Below are positions 42,464 through 49,260 of a DNA stretch of 64,000 nt, piece after piece. This DNA is from Kribbella pratensis (lineage in GTDB: Bacteria > Actinomycetota > Actinomycetes > Propionibacteriales > Kribbellaceae): contig NZ_SODP01000002.1 in NCBI RefSeq assembly GCF_004365355.1, forward strand, positions 987,838-1,051,837. The letters are read 5' to 3'. Both the position numbers and the translations under genes were made by a program. The notes beneath the pieces were generated by a model, which worked only from the letters and a program-made list of their open reading frames with translations, ran no database searches and was not told the DNA's origin. Positions within the stretch are counted from its first letter, which is position 1. Each line of letters opens with the position of its first letter.

Positions 42464-42697
42464 GCAAACTCTCTCTCAGTTTCACGGACGAATGGCGCCG
42501 GATCGCAGCCGCAACGAAGGTCCGGTCACGAAAACGGGACCGGACAACGTGCTCAGCAGGAGACGGGCATCGACCTGCGGGTGCTATCGCGTTGCACCCA
42601 TGTCGCCGGACTCTCAGCGGATGCTGAAACCGACGGGTCGGAGCGCCTGGGAACATCTCTGGTGACGCGACGCGCGCACCGACACCAGAAAAGTATA
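42464..42697 (-). promoter_or_regulatory. Helicase promoter and long 5' leader
   Basis: TATACT on the - strand (42697 to 42692) is the best -10 element in the gap and would give a leader of about 220 bases before the helicase ATG. Inside it TCCGGTC (42521-42527) and GACCGGA (42538-42544) form a 7-bp hairpin with a 10-base loop. Leader-mediated control, common for DEAD-box helicases, is inferred. Confidence 0.45.
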
Positions 42698-42806
42698 ACC
42701 GATCGTGACGGCAGCCCTGACCATGCTGCCGATGACCAGACCACCCACCCGACTGGTGCTCCCGGCATCCACCCGGCATTCCGCTCGGCATGCCGCCTCG
42801 CAGAGT

Positions 42807-42850
42807 TCAAGCCAGCTTGAGTTCTTGGAACGCCGTCCTAGGGTGGCGAT
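42807..42850 (+). promoter_or_regulatory. SoxR box and soxR promoter
   Basis: TCAAGCCAGCTTGA (42807-42820) has the TCAAG-N4-CTTGA core of known SoxR boxes. TTGAGT (42817-42822) and TAGGGT (42839-42844) are 16 bases apart as -35 and -10, and the ATG follows the -10 by six bases. The box overlaps the -35 instead of lying between the two elements. Confidence 0.7.
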
Positions 42851-43327
42851 ATGGCGGAGGAGAACGTCCCCAGCAAGGAGCACTGGCTCTCGATCGGGGA
42901 GATCGCACATCGGTCCGGGGTGGCGGCGTCGGCGTTACGGTTCTACGAGGACCAGGGCCTGATCGCGTCCCGGCGTACGGCCGGCAACCAGCGTCAGTAC
43001 CAGCGGAGCACGCTGCGGCGGATCGCGTTCGTGCAGGCGGCCCAGCGGGTCGGACTCGCGCTCGCGGAGATCAAGAACGCGCTGGATTCGCTCCCCGAGG
43101 ACCGGACGCCGACCCGCGCCGACTGGAGCAAGCTGTCGAAGACGTGGCGCAACCGCCTCGACGAGCGCATCGCCGAGCTCGAGCGGCTCCGCGACGACCT
43201 CGACAGCTGTATCGGCTGCGGCTGCCTCAGCCTCCAGCGCTGCAACCTCTACAACAAGGAGGACCGCCTGGCCACCCGTGGCCCCGGCGCCCGCCTCCTC
43301 AACGTCGGCATCCCCGGCGAGGCCTGA
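42851..43327 (+). CDS. soxR: Redox-sensitive MerR-family regulator SoxR
   Basis: A 158-residue MerR-type regulator. The N-terminal winged helix is LSIGEIAHRSGVAASALRFY, then a long dimerisation helix, then the [2Fe-2S] cluster motif CIGCGCLSLQRC with Cys120, 123, 125 and 131, identical in spacing to Escherichia coli SoxR. It senses redox-cycling compounds. In actinomycetes SoxR typically controls a few pump or monooxygenase genes. A SoxR box overlaps its own promoter, so it is probably autoregulated; no obvious target pump is adjacent. Confidence 0.95.
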   Translation: MAEENVPSKEHWLSIGEIAHRSGVAASALRFYEDQGLIASRRTAGNQRQYQRSTLRRIAFVQAAQRVGLALAEIKNALDSLPEDRTPTRADWSKLSKTWRNRLDERIAELERLRDDLDSCIGCGCLSLQRCNLYNKEDRLATRGPGARLLNVGIPGEA

Positions 43328-43384
43328 CCACCGCTGGACCTGACCAACACTGGAGCAGCCGGTCGGCCAGGACCACCGGGCGCG

Positions 43385-43969
43385 CTACGACAGTAGGCCG
43401 CGCTCGACCACGTGGACGAGCAGTTCAGCCGCGGCCGCAGCGTCGTACTCCGGGTCGGCGAGCGACTCCGACACGATCGCGTCGATGCCACCGCCGATCA
43501 CCAGCGCGGCCGACCGCACATCCGCCACACCAGTCAGCCCCCGGGCAGCGCGCGCAGCGGACACCAACTCCGCGACCACTGACCAGCGCGCCTTCGAGTC
43601 GGTCAACGACGCACCGGACGTGATCGCCTCGATCAGCATTCGCACGTGCCGCGGGCGATCTCGAAGGTGCCCCACCATCGACCGGATGTACGCCGCCGGA
43701 CCCTCGGCCGGCCCCGCCGCTTCGACGGCCGCGCCGACCGTCATCACCAGCGCGGACAGCACGTGCTCGTGCGCAGCCTCGACCAGAGCCTGTTTCGACG
43801 GGAAGTGATACAGCACTCCCGCCTTCGTGATCCCGGCACTCTCGGCGATCCGGCCGAGCGACGCCGTCGCGTACCCACGCTCGGCGACCAGCTCGATCGT
43901 GACGTCGATCAGCTGCACCCGCCGCGCCTGCTCGGTGAACGTGAGGTTCCGGCCACGCGCTGAAGGCAT
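43385..43969 (-). CDS. TetR family transcriptional regulator
   Basis: A 194-residue repressor with the helix-turn-helix ASLGRIAESAGITKAGVLYH (about residues 36-55) and a helical ligand domain. TAGGTT six bases before the ATG points to a leaderless transcript, and this box touches the first of two operator-like palindromes shared with the divergent alpha/beta hydrolase gene. The pair is probably a ligand-responsive detoxification or catabolic switch. Confidence 0.9.
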   Translation of the reverse strand: MPSARGRNLTFTEQARRVQLIDVTIELVAERGYATASLGRIAESAGITKAGVLYHFPSKQALVEAAHEHVLSALVMTVGAAVEAAGPAEGPAAYIRSMVGHLRDRPRHVRMLIEAITSGASLTDSKARWSVVAELVSAARAARGLTGVADVRSAALVIGGGIDAIVSESLADPEYDAAAAAELLVHVVERGLLS

Positions 43970-43977
43970 GACCTCAA

Positions 43978-44010
43978 CCTACCGTATGGTGGGATCACCT
44001 ACCGATCGGT
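43978..44010. promoter_or_regulatory. Paired TetR operators
   Basis: CCTACCGTATGGT (43978-43990) and CCTACCGATCGGT (43998-44010) are two copies of CCTACCnnnnGGT exactly 20 bases apart, two turns of the helix; ACCGATCGGT is a perfect palindrome. They lie between the divergent TetR and hydrolase starts. Confidence 0.7.
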
Positions 44011-44021
44011 TAGGAGAGGTC

Positions 44022-44906
44022 ATGCCAAGGATCGGCACCTGGCGGAGCGATGCTGGACGCGAGGACTATCGCGACAAGTACGACGCCGCAATGCGGGACC
44101 TCCCCGCCCCGACCGAGGTCCGCGACATCCGCACGGAGTACGGGCTCGTCCGCGTGTACCGGTACGCCGGCGCCAAGAGCGGTCTGGACCCGCTCGTGCT
44201 ACTTCCCGGCACCTCATCCGGGACGCCGGTGTGGGGCGACAACCTGAAGTCCTTGCTCGCGATCGCCGAGGTCTACGCGATCGACCTGCTCGGCGAGCCC
44301 GGGATGAGCATCCAGAGCAAGCCGATCACCTCCGACGAGGACAAGGCGGCCTGGCTCGACCAGACCCTGGCTGCCCTGGCCGAGCAGCGGTTCAACCTGC
44401 TCGGGCTGTCTATTGGCGGCTGGACTGCGATGAATCTCGCCGTTCGGCGTCCGGAGCGGGTTGCGACCGTTACAACGCTGGACGCGGTCAACGTGTACGA
44501 CGGAATTCCGCTCGGCACGGTGTTGAGGTCGTTGCCGGCTGCGGTGAAGTGGCTGCCGCGGTCCTGGCGGGACCGCTTCAACTCGTACACGGCCGGCGGG
44601 AAGCCGGTCCAGCAGGTACCGGTGGCCGACATGATCGAGGCCGGCATGAAGAACTACACGATCCGCCAGCCGCAGCCGCACCGCATCACCGAGGCACAGC
44701 TGGCCGCTCTGCCGATGCCGGTCCTCGCGATCATCGCCGGACGCTCGGTGATGCACGACCCGGCGAAGGCCCGCAGTACGGCGGAACGCGCGCTCCGAAC
44801 GAAGACGGTGGTGCTGTACCCGGACGCGTCGCACGCGGTCAACGGCGAGTACCCCGACCGGATCGCCGATGACCTGCGGACGTTCCTCACGGCGTACGAC
44901 TGCTAA
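44022..44906 (+). CDS. Alpha/beta hydrolase
   Basis: A 294-residue hydrolase. LVLLPGTSSGTPVWGDNL gives the oxyanion region, GLSIGG (Ser130) is the nucleophile elbow, and LYPDASHAVNGEYP carries the catalytic His near the C-terminus. A typical carboxylic ester or lactone hydrolase; substrate unknown. AGGAGAGG precedes the ATG. Controlled in all likelihood by the divergent TetR through the two operators between them. CATAAC (44910-44915) and GTTATG (44922-44927) form a small inverted repeat just after the stop. Confidence 0.87.
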   Translation: MPRIGTWRSDAGREDYRDKYDAAMRDLPAPTEVRDIRTEYGLVRVYRYAGAKSGLDPLVLLPGTSSGTPVWGDNLKSLLAIAEVYAIDLLGEPGMSIQSKPITSDEDKAAWLDQTLAALAEQRFNLLGLSIGGWTAMNLAVRRPERVATVTTLDAVNVYDGIPLGTVLRSLPAAVKWLPRSWRDRFNSYTAGGKPVQQVPVADMIEAGMKNYTIRQPQPHRITEAQLAALPMPVLAIIAGRSVMHDPAKARSTAERALRTKTVVLYPDASHAVNGEYPDRIADDLRTFLTAYDC

Positions 44907-45077
44907 ACCCATAACCCGGCCGTTATGTCCGGCATAGAACGGCAGGCGTGATGCGCGGGTTATCCCCTGGGTTTTCTGCGATGTGATGCGGAATTCCTGG
45001 GCGCTTGGGAGCATCCGATGGTGGCGATCGGTAATCCGCCCGTCGCTATCCGCCACCGATTCGGAGTGAGGCCCTCC

Positions 45078-45770
45078 ATGTCGCATCGCCGTATCCTGAC
45101 CAGTCTCGCGGGGCTTGCCGCCGCCGCGCTGGCCGTGCCCGCGTTCGCAGCGTCCCCCTCGACTGCCGCGCCGGCCCCTGATTCGCACAGCTCGCACGTC
45201 TCGACCGCCGCCACCCGGGCGGCATACGTCGGCTCCCCGCAGGACGAAGCCGCCACCAAGGCGTTCTACGACGCCGTGATGAAGTCCGCCCGCGCCAAGA
45301 TGGCCAAGCAGGCCAAGGCCGGCCAGAAGGTCACCGCCGTGACCGTCACGTACGCCGTCGACGCGCCGACCTTCGCGTCCCAGATCGCGTCCAGCTCGTC
45401 GATCTGGAACTCGAGCGTCAGCAACGTGAAGCTCGTCGAGGGCAGCAACTACGACTTCTACTACACCGAGGGCAACGACCCGCGCGGTTCGTACGCCTCC
45501 ACGGACGGCCACGGAAGCGGCTACGTCTTCATCGACTACGCCCAGTCCCAGCAGTACGACAAGACCCGCATCGTCGCCCACGAGACCGGCCACGTCCTCG
45601 GTCTGCCCGACCACTACTCCGGCCCGTGCTCCGAACTGATGTCCGGCGGCGGCCCCGGCCCGTCCTGCACCAACCCGTACCCGAACGCCACCGAGCGCTC
45701 CAAGGTCAACAACCTCTGGGCCAACGGCTTCGCCAACGCAGCCAAGGCCGCCTTCCACACCTCCAAGTAA
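45078..45770 (+). CDS. Snapalysin-type secreted zinc metalloprotease
   Basis: A 230-residue exported protease of family M7. Signal peptide at residues 1-26 (RRILTSLAGLAAAALAVPAF), a pro-region with Lys/Ala-rich helix, and the zinc motif HETGHVLGLPD (His168, His172, Asp178) followed by the Met-turn region CSELMSGGGPGPSC, exactly the snapalysin pattern. Degrades milk proteins and other proteins in Streptomyces. The ATG that starts the signal peptide was chosen over one 60 bases upstream. A strong terminator follows. Confidence 0.92.
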   Translation: MSHRRILTSLAGLAAAALAVPAFAASPSTAAPAPDSHSSHVSTAATRAAYVGSPQDEAATKAFYDAVMKSARAKMAKQAKAGQKVTAVTVTYAVDAPTFASQIASSSSIWNSSVSNVKLVEGSNYDFYYTEGNDPRGSYASTDGHGSGYVFIDYAQSQQYDKTRIVAHETGHVLGLPDHYSGPCSELMSGGGPGPSCTNPYPNATERSKVNNLWANGFANAAKAAFHTSK

Positions 45771-45779
45771 CCCACGTAC

Positions 45780-45824
45780 CTCCGGCCCGGAACCGCCCGG
45801 CAGGGGACGGTTTCCGGGCCGGAG
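45780..45824. terminator. Terminator after the snapalysin gene
   Basis: CTCCGGCCCGGAACCG and CGGTTTCCGGGCCGGAG pair with a single bulged base around a 12-base loop, followed by CCCTTCTTT. It lies nine bases after the protease stop. Confidence 0.85.
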
Positions 45825-45830
45825 CCCTTC

Positions 45831-45885
45831 TTTGTGCACCCACCGACCACTTTTCCGCCCTGGAAATGGTCGATGGGTGCACAAA
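45831..45885. repeat. 55-bp near-perfect palindrome between convergent genes
   Basis: TTTGTGCACCCA (45831-45842) and TGGGTGCACAAA (45874-45885) are perfect 12-base arms; inside, CGACCA/TGGTCG and TTTCC/GGAAA extend the pairing to a 5-base centre. It lies six bases from the LacI stop and could terminate that gene, but its symmetry is far longer than a normal terminator. Confidence 0.7.
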
Positions 45886-45891
45886 GTGCTG

Positions 45892-46911
45892 TCAGCGGAG
45901 GGGGCCGGTGGAGCCGCGGACGACCAACTCGGGGCGGAACAGGAACTCCGTGTGGGGGGTGGCGTGGCCGCGGACCTCTTCGAGGAGGGACTGGACGGCG
46001 GCCAGGCCCATCGCCTGGACCGGTTGGCGGATGGTGGTCATCGGGGGGTCGGTGAATTCCATCATCGGGGCGTCGTCGTAGCCGACCACCGAGATGTCGC
46101 CCGGTACGGCGAGGCCGCGCTGGCGGGCGGCACGGATCACACCGAGAGCCATCATGTCGGAGCCGCAGACGACCGCCGTGACCTGCGCATCGAGGAGCTG
46201 CCGGCCCGCGGCCTCACCGCCCTCGACCCCGAACATGCTCAGCGCGACCATCGGATCGATGTCCTCGTCCGACACCCCCAGCTGCGCCTTCATCGAGGTC
46301 CGGTACCCGGTGAGTTTCCGCTGGACGACGATGAACCGCTCCGGCCCGGATGCGAACCCGATCCGGCGGTGGCCGAGGGCAACGAGGTGCGCGACCGCCA
46401 GCTCCATCGCGGCGTACTCGTCCGACGACACGAACGGCGCCTCGACCGACGGCAGCCAGCCGTTCACGAACACCACCGGCAGCCGCCGGTCCACCAGCGC
46501 CTGGTACCGGGCGTGATCCGCGCCGGTGTCGGCGTGCAGGCCGGAGACGAAGATGATTCCGGAGACGCCGCGCTCGAGCAGCATCTCGACGTACTCCTCC
46601 TCCGTGGCTCCGGAGGGTGACTGCGTGCAGAGCACCGGGGTGAAGCCGCGCTGCGACAGCGCGGACTCGATCACCTGGGCGAACGCCGGGAAGATCGGGT
46701 TGATTAGCTCCGGCATCACCAGCCCGATCAGCCCGGCCGACCGCCGCCGCAACCGAGTCGGCCGTTCGAACCCGAGTACGTCGAGTGCGGTCAGGACGGA
46801 CTGTTTGGTCTCGTCCGCCACCCCCGGCTTGCCGTTCAGTACCCGCGAGACCGTGGCCTCACTGACCCCCGCCTTGGCCGCGATATCCGCGAGCCGTGCT
46901 CTGCTGCTCAC
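45892..46911 (-). CDS. LacI family transcriptional regulator of sugar uptake
   Basis: A 339-residue regulator. The N-terminal helix-turn-helix and hinge are RLADIAAKAGVSEATVSRVL followed by NGKPGV; the periplasmic-binding-protein-like domain begins GLIGLVMPELINPIFPAFAQ. GTG at 46911 was chosen because TACAGT stands seven bases upstream; another GTG three codons earlier is possible. Divergent from msiK with a TGCAAG/CTTGCA palindrome between, the type of site used by MalR-like LacI repressors in actinomycetes. Confidence 0.9.
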   Translation of the reverse strand: MSSRARLADIAAKAGVSEATVSRVLNGKPGVADETKQSVLTALDVLGFERPTRLRRRSAGLIGLVMPELINPIFPAFAQVIESALSQRGFTPVLCTQSPSGATEEEYVEMLLERGVSGIIFVSGLHADTGADHARYQALVDRRLPVVFVNGWLPSVEAPFVSSDEYAAMELAVAHLVALGHRRIGFASGPERFIVVQRKLTGYRTSMKAQLGVSDEDIDPMVALSMFGVEGGEAAGRQLLDAQVTAVVCGSDMMALGVIRAARQRGLAVPGDISVVGYDDAPMMEFTDPPMTTIRQPVQAMGLAAVQSLLEEVRGHATPHTEFLFRPELVVRGSTGPLR

Positions 46912-46946
46912 GCCGGGCACTGTACCCAGCTCACACCTGACATTTC

Positions 46947-46971
46947 AGCAAGATCCTGCAAGAACTTGCAG
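46947..46971. promoter_or_regulatory. LacI-type operator
   Basis: TGCAAGAACTTGCA (46957-46970) is a palindrome with a 2-base centre, and AGCAAGATCCTGCA (46947-46960) overlaps it as a weaker second copy. It lies 36 bases upstream of the LacI gene start on the msiK side. Confidence 0.6.
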
Positions 46972-47134
46972 ACTGCGCACGGATGTCCACAACGTGAACA
47001 GAATGGACACGTCACACGCCGCATACCTTGTCAGGACGAGCGGGCCAGGCGAGGATAGGCGGACTCCCCCGCCTCGGGGGTGCCTTTACTCGGATCGTCC
47101 GGCACGTTCCTGCCGGTGAAGGGAAGAAATCGTC

Positions 47135-48214
47135 ATGGCTACTGTTTCGTTCAAGGCGGCGACCCGGATCTACCCCGGTTCTGACACGCCGGCCGTCGAC
47201 AAGCTCAACCTCGAGATCGAGGACGGCGAGTTCATGGTGCTCGTCGGCCCGTCGGGTTGTGGTAAGTCCACCTCGCTCCGGATGCTCGCCGGCCTCGAAG
47301 AGGTCAACGAGGGTTCGATCTACATCGGCGACCGCGACGTCACGCACCGTCCGCCGAAGGAGCGGGACATCGCGATGGTGTTCCAGAACTACGCGCTGTA
47401 CCCGCACATGTCGGTCGCCGACAACATGGGCTTCGCGCTGAAGATGCAGGGTGTGTCCAAGGAGGACCGCGCCAAGCGCGTGATGGAGGCCGCCAAGCTG
47501 CTCGGCCTGGAGGAGTACCTGGAGCGCAAGCCGAAGGCCCTCTCCGGTGGTCAGCGTCAGCGTGTCGCCATGGGTCGCGCGATCGTGCGTAACCCGCAGG
47601 TCTTCCTGATGGACGAGCCGCTGTCGAACCTCGACGCCAAGCTGCGGGTGCAGACCCGTACGCAGATCGCCGAGCTGCAGCAGCGTCTCGGTGTCACGAC
47701 CGTGTACGTCACGCACGACCAGGTCGAGGCCATGACGATGGGCGACCGGGTGGCCGTCCTCAAGGACGGTCTGCTCCAGCAGGTCGACACCCCGCTGAAC
47801 CTGTACGACAACCCGAAGAACAAGTTCGTCGCGGGCTTCATCGGTTCCCCGGCGATGAACCTGCTGACCGCCGACATCACCGACGGCGGCGCGAAGCTCG
47901 GCGACTACACCATCCCGATCGACCGCTCGGTGCTGGCCAAGGCCGGTAGCGACAAGACCCTGACCGTGGGCGTTCGCCCGGAGGCCTTCAAGGTCGCCGA
48001 CGAGGGTCTGCCGGTGAAGGTCGCCGTGGTCGAGGAGCTCGGCGCCGACGCGTACCTGTACGGCACCGCGGAGCACTCCGGCGAGCACCAGCAGATCGTT
48101 GCTCGCATCGACGCCCGGATGCCGGTCGAGAAGGGCTCCACCATCCGCCTCGCGGCGGTTCCGGAGAAGCTGCACCTGTTCTCCACCTCCACCGACGAGC
48201 GGCTCACGGCCTGA
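47135..48214 (+). CDS. msiK: Multiple-sugar ABC transporter ATPase MsiK
   Basis: A 359-residue ABC ATPase of the UgpC/MsmK group. Walker A GPSGCGKST, Q-loop VFQNYALYP, signature LSGGQRQRVAMGRA, Walker B VFLMDEPLSNLDAK and the switch THDQVEAMT are all present, followed by the MalK-type TOBE regulatory domain (VGVRPEAFKVADEGL). It stands alone, without permease or binding-protein genes, as the shared ATPase MsiK does in actinomycetes, where it energises several sugar importers. A CCCCCG/CGGGGG hairpin (47066-47080) precedes it. Confidence 0.92.
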   Translation: MATVSFKAATRIYPGSDTPAVDKLNLEIEDGEFMVLVGPSGCGKSTSLRMLAGLEEVNEGSIYIGDRDVTHRPPKERDIAMVFQNYALYPHMSVADNMGFALKMQGVSKEDRAKRVMEAAKLLGLEEYLERKPKALSGGQRQRVAMGRAIVRNPQVFLMDEPLSNLDAKLRVQTRTQIAELQQRLGVTTVYVTHDQVEAMTMGDRVAVLKDGLLQQVDTPLNLYDNPKNKFVAGFIGSPAMNLLTADITDGGAKLGDYTIPIDRSVLAKAGSDKTLTVGVRPEAFKVADEGLPVKVAVVEELGADAYLYGTAEHSGEHQQIVARIDARMPVEKGSTIRLAAVPEKLHLFSTSTDERLTA

Positions 48215-48234
48215 TCGTCAGCAGGAGTTTTCGC

Positions 48235-49227
48235 CTACCGGCCCCGGGTGGTTCGTCCGCCCGGGGCCGGTGGTTTGTCCAGCCGGTCGACCGGGTTCAT
48301 GTTGGTCTGCTTGAGCAGGTAGTGCGGGCGTTTCTTGGCCTCGTAGTAGATCCGGCCGATGTACTCGCCGATCACACCGAGCATCACCATCTGCAGGCCG
48401 CCGAGCCCGGTGATCGCCGCGATCAGCGTCACGTACCCCGGCATGTCGACCCCGTGCAGAAGCGCGGCCACGAGCACCCAGATCGCGTATCCGGCAGCGA
48501 CCGCGGTCAGCAGCAGGCCGACGTAGATCGCCATCCGCAGCGGCTTGTTGTTGAACGACAGCAGCCCGTCGAGCCCGTACTCGAGCAGTCGCCGGAACGT
48601 CCAGCGGCTCTTCCGGTCCGGCGCCGCCTTCACGTTGTCGTACTCGAACAGGATCGACTCGAACCCGATCCAGGCGAACAGCCCTTTCGAGAAACGGTTG
48701 TACTCGTTGAGCTCGAGCAGCCCGTCGACGGCGCGCCGCGACAGCAGCCGGAAGTCGCCGACCCCGTCCGTCAGCTCGACATCGGCCCATTTGTTGATCA
48801 GCCAGTAGTACGCCCGCGCCAGGAACGTCCGGGTGGCCGGGTCGCCGGTGCGGTTCCGCCGGGCGATGACCTGGTCGAAACCGCGCTCGTACTCCGCCAG
48901 CATCCGGCCGATCAGTTCCGGCGGGTGCTGCAGGTCGGCGTCCATGATCACGACCGCGTCGCCGGTGGCGTACCGCAGGCCGGCCAGCATCGCGGACTCC
49001 TTGCCGAAGTTGCGGCTGAAGGACAGATAACGGACCGACTCGTCGGCGGCTGCCAACCCGACGAGGGCGTCAAGCGTCCCATCACTACTGCCGTCGTCCA
49101 CGTACACGATCTCGTACGGCCGGCCGGAGGCAGACAGTTCGCGGCTGAGCGCCTCGTGGAACCGGTTGACCACCTCGACCTCGTTGTAACACGGCACCAC
49201 TAGGCTCAGGCGCGTTGTCGGGCTCAT
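48235..49227 (-). CDS. Polyprenyl-phosphate glycosyltransferase, family 2
   Basis: A 330-residue membrane-bound GT2 enzyme of the GtrB/DPM1 kind. The GT-A domain has LSLVVPCYNEVEVVNRFHEA, VYVDDGSSDGTLD and IMDADLQHPPE (DxD). Two transmembrane helices (about residues 232-255 and 265-290) follow, then a cytoplasmic tail. It transfers a sugar from a nucleotide donor to polyprenyl phosphate for export. The divergent YfhO protein may use the product. Confidence 0.92.
   Translation of the reverse strand: MSPTTRLSLVVPCYNEVEVVNRFHEALSRELSASGRPYEIVYVDDGSSDGTLDALVGLAAADESVRYLSFSRNFGKESAMLAGLRYATGDAVVIMDADLQHPPELIGRMLAEYERGFDQVIARRNRTGDPATRTFLARAYYWLINKWADVELTDGVGDFRLLSRRAVDGLLELNEYNRFSKGLFAWIGFESILFEYDNVKAAPDRKSRWTFRRLLEYGLDGLLSFNNKPLRMAIYVGLLLTAVAAGYAIWVLVAALLHGVDMPGYVTLIAAITGLGGLQMVMLGVIGEYIGRIYYEAKKRPHYLLKQTNMNPVDRLDKPPAPGGRTTRGR
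48237..48271. terminator. Terminator after msiK
   Basis: ACCGGCCCCGGG (48237-48248) and CCCGGGGCCGGT (48260-48271) form a perfect 12-bp stem with an 11-base loop. The hairpin lies inside the last codons of the convergent glycosyltransferase gene. Confidence 0.75.
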
Positions 49228-49260
49228 GCGTAACTTCCAGAAAGGGCAGGGGAACAGTCG

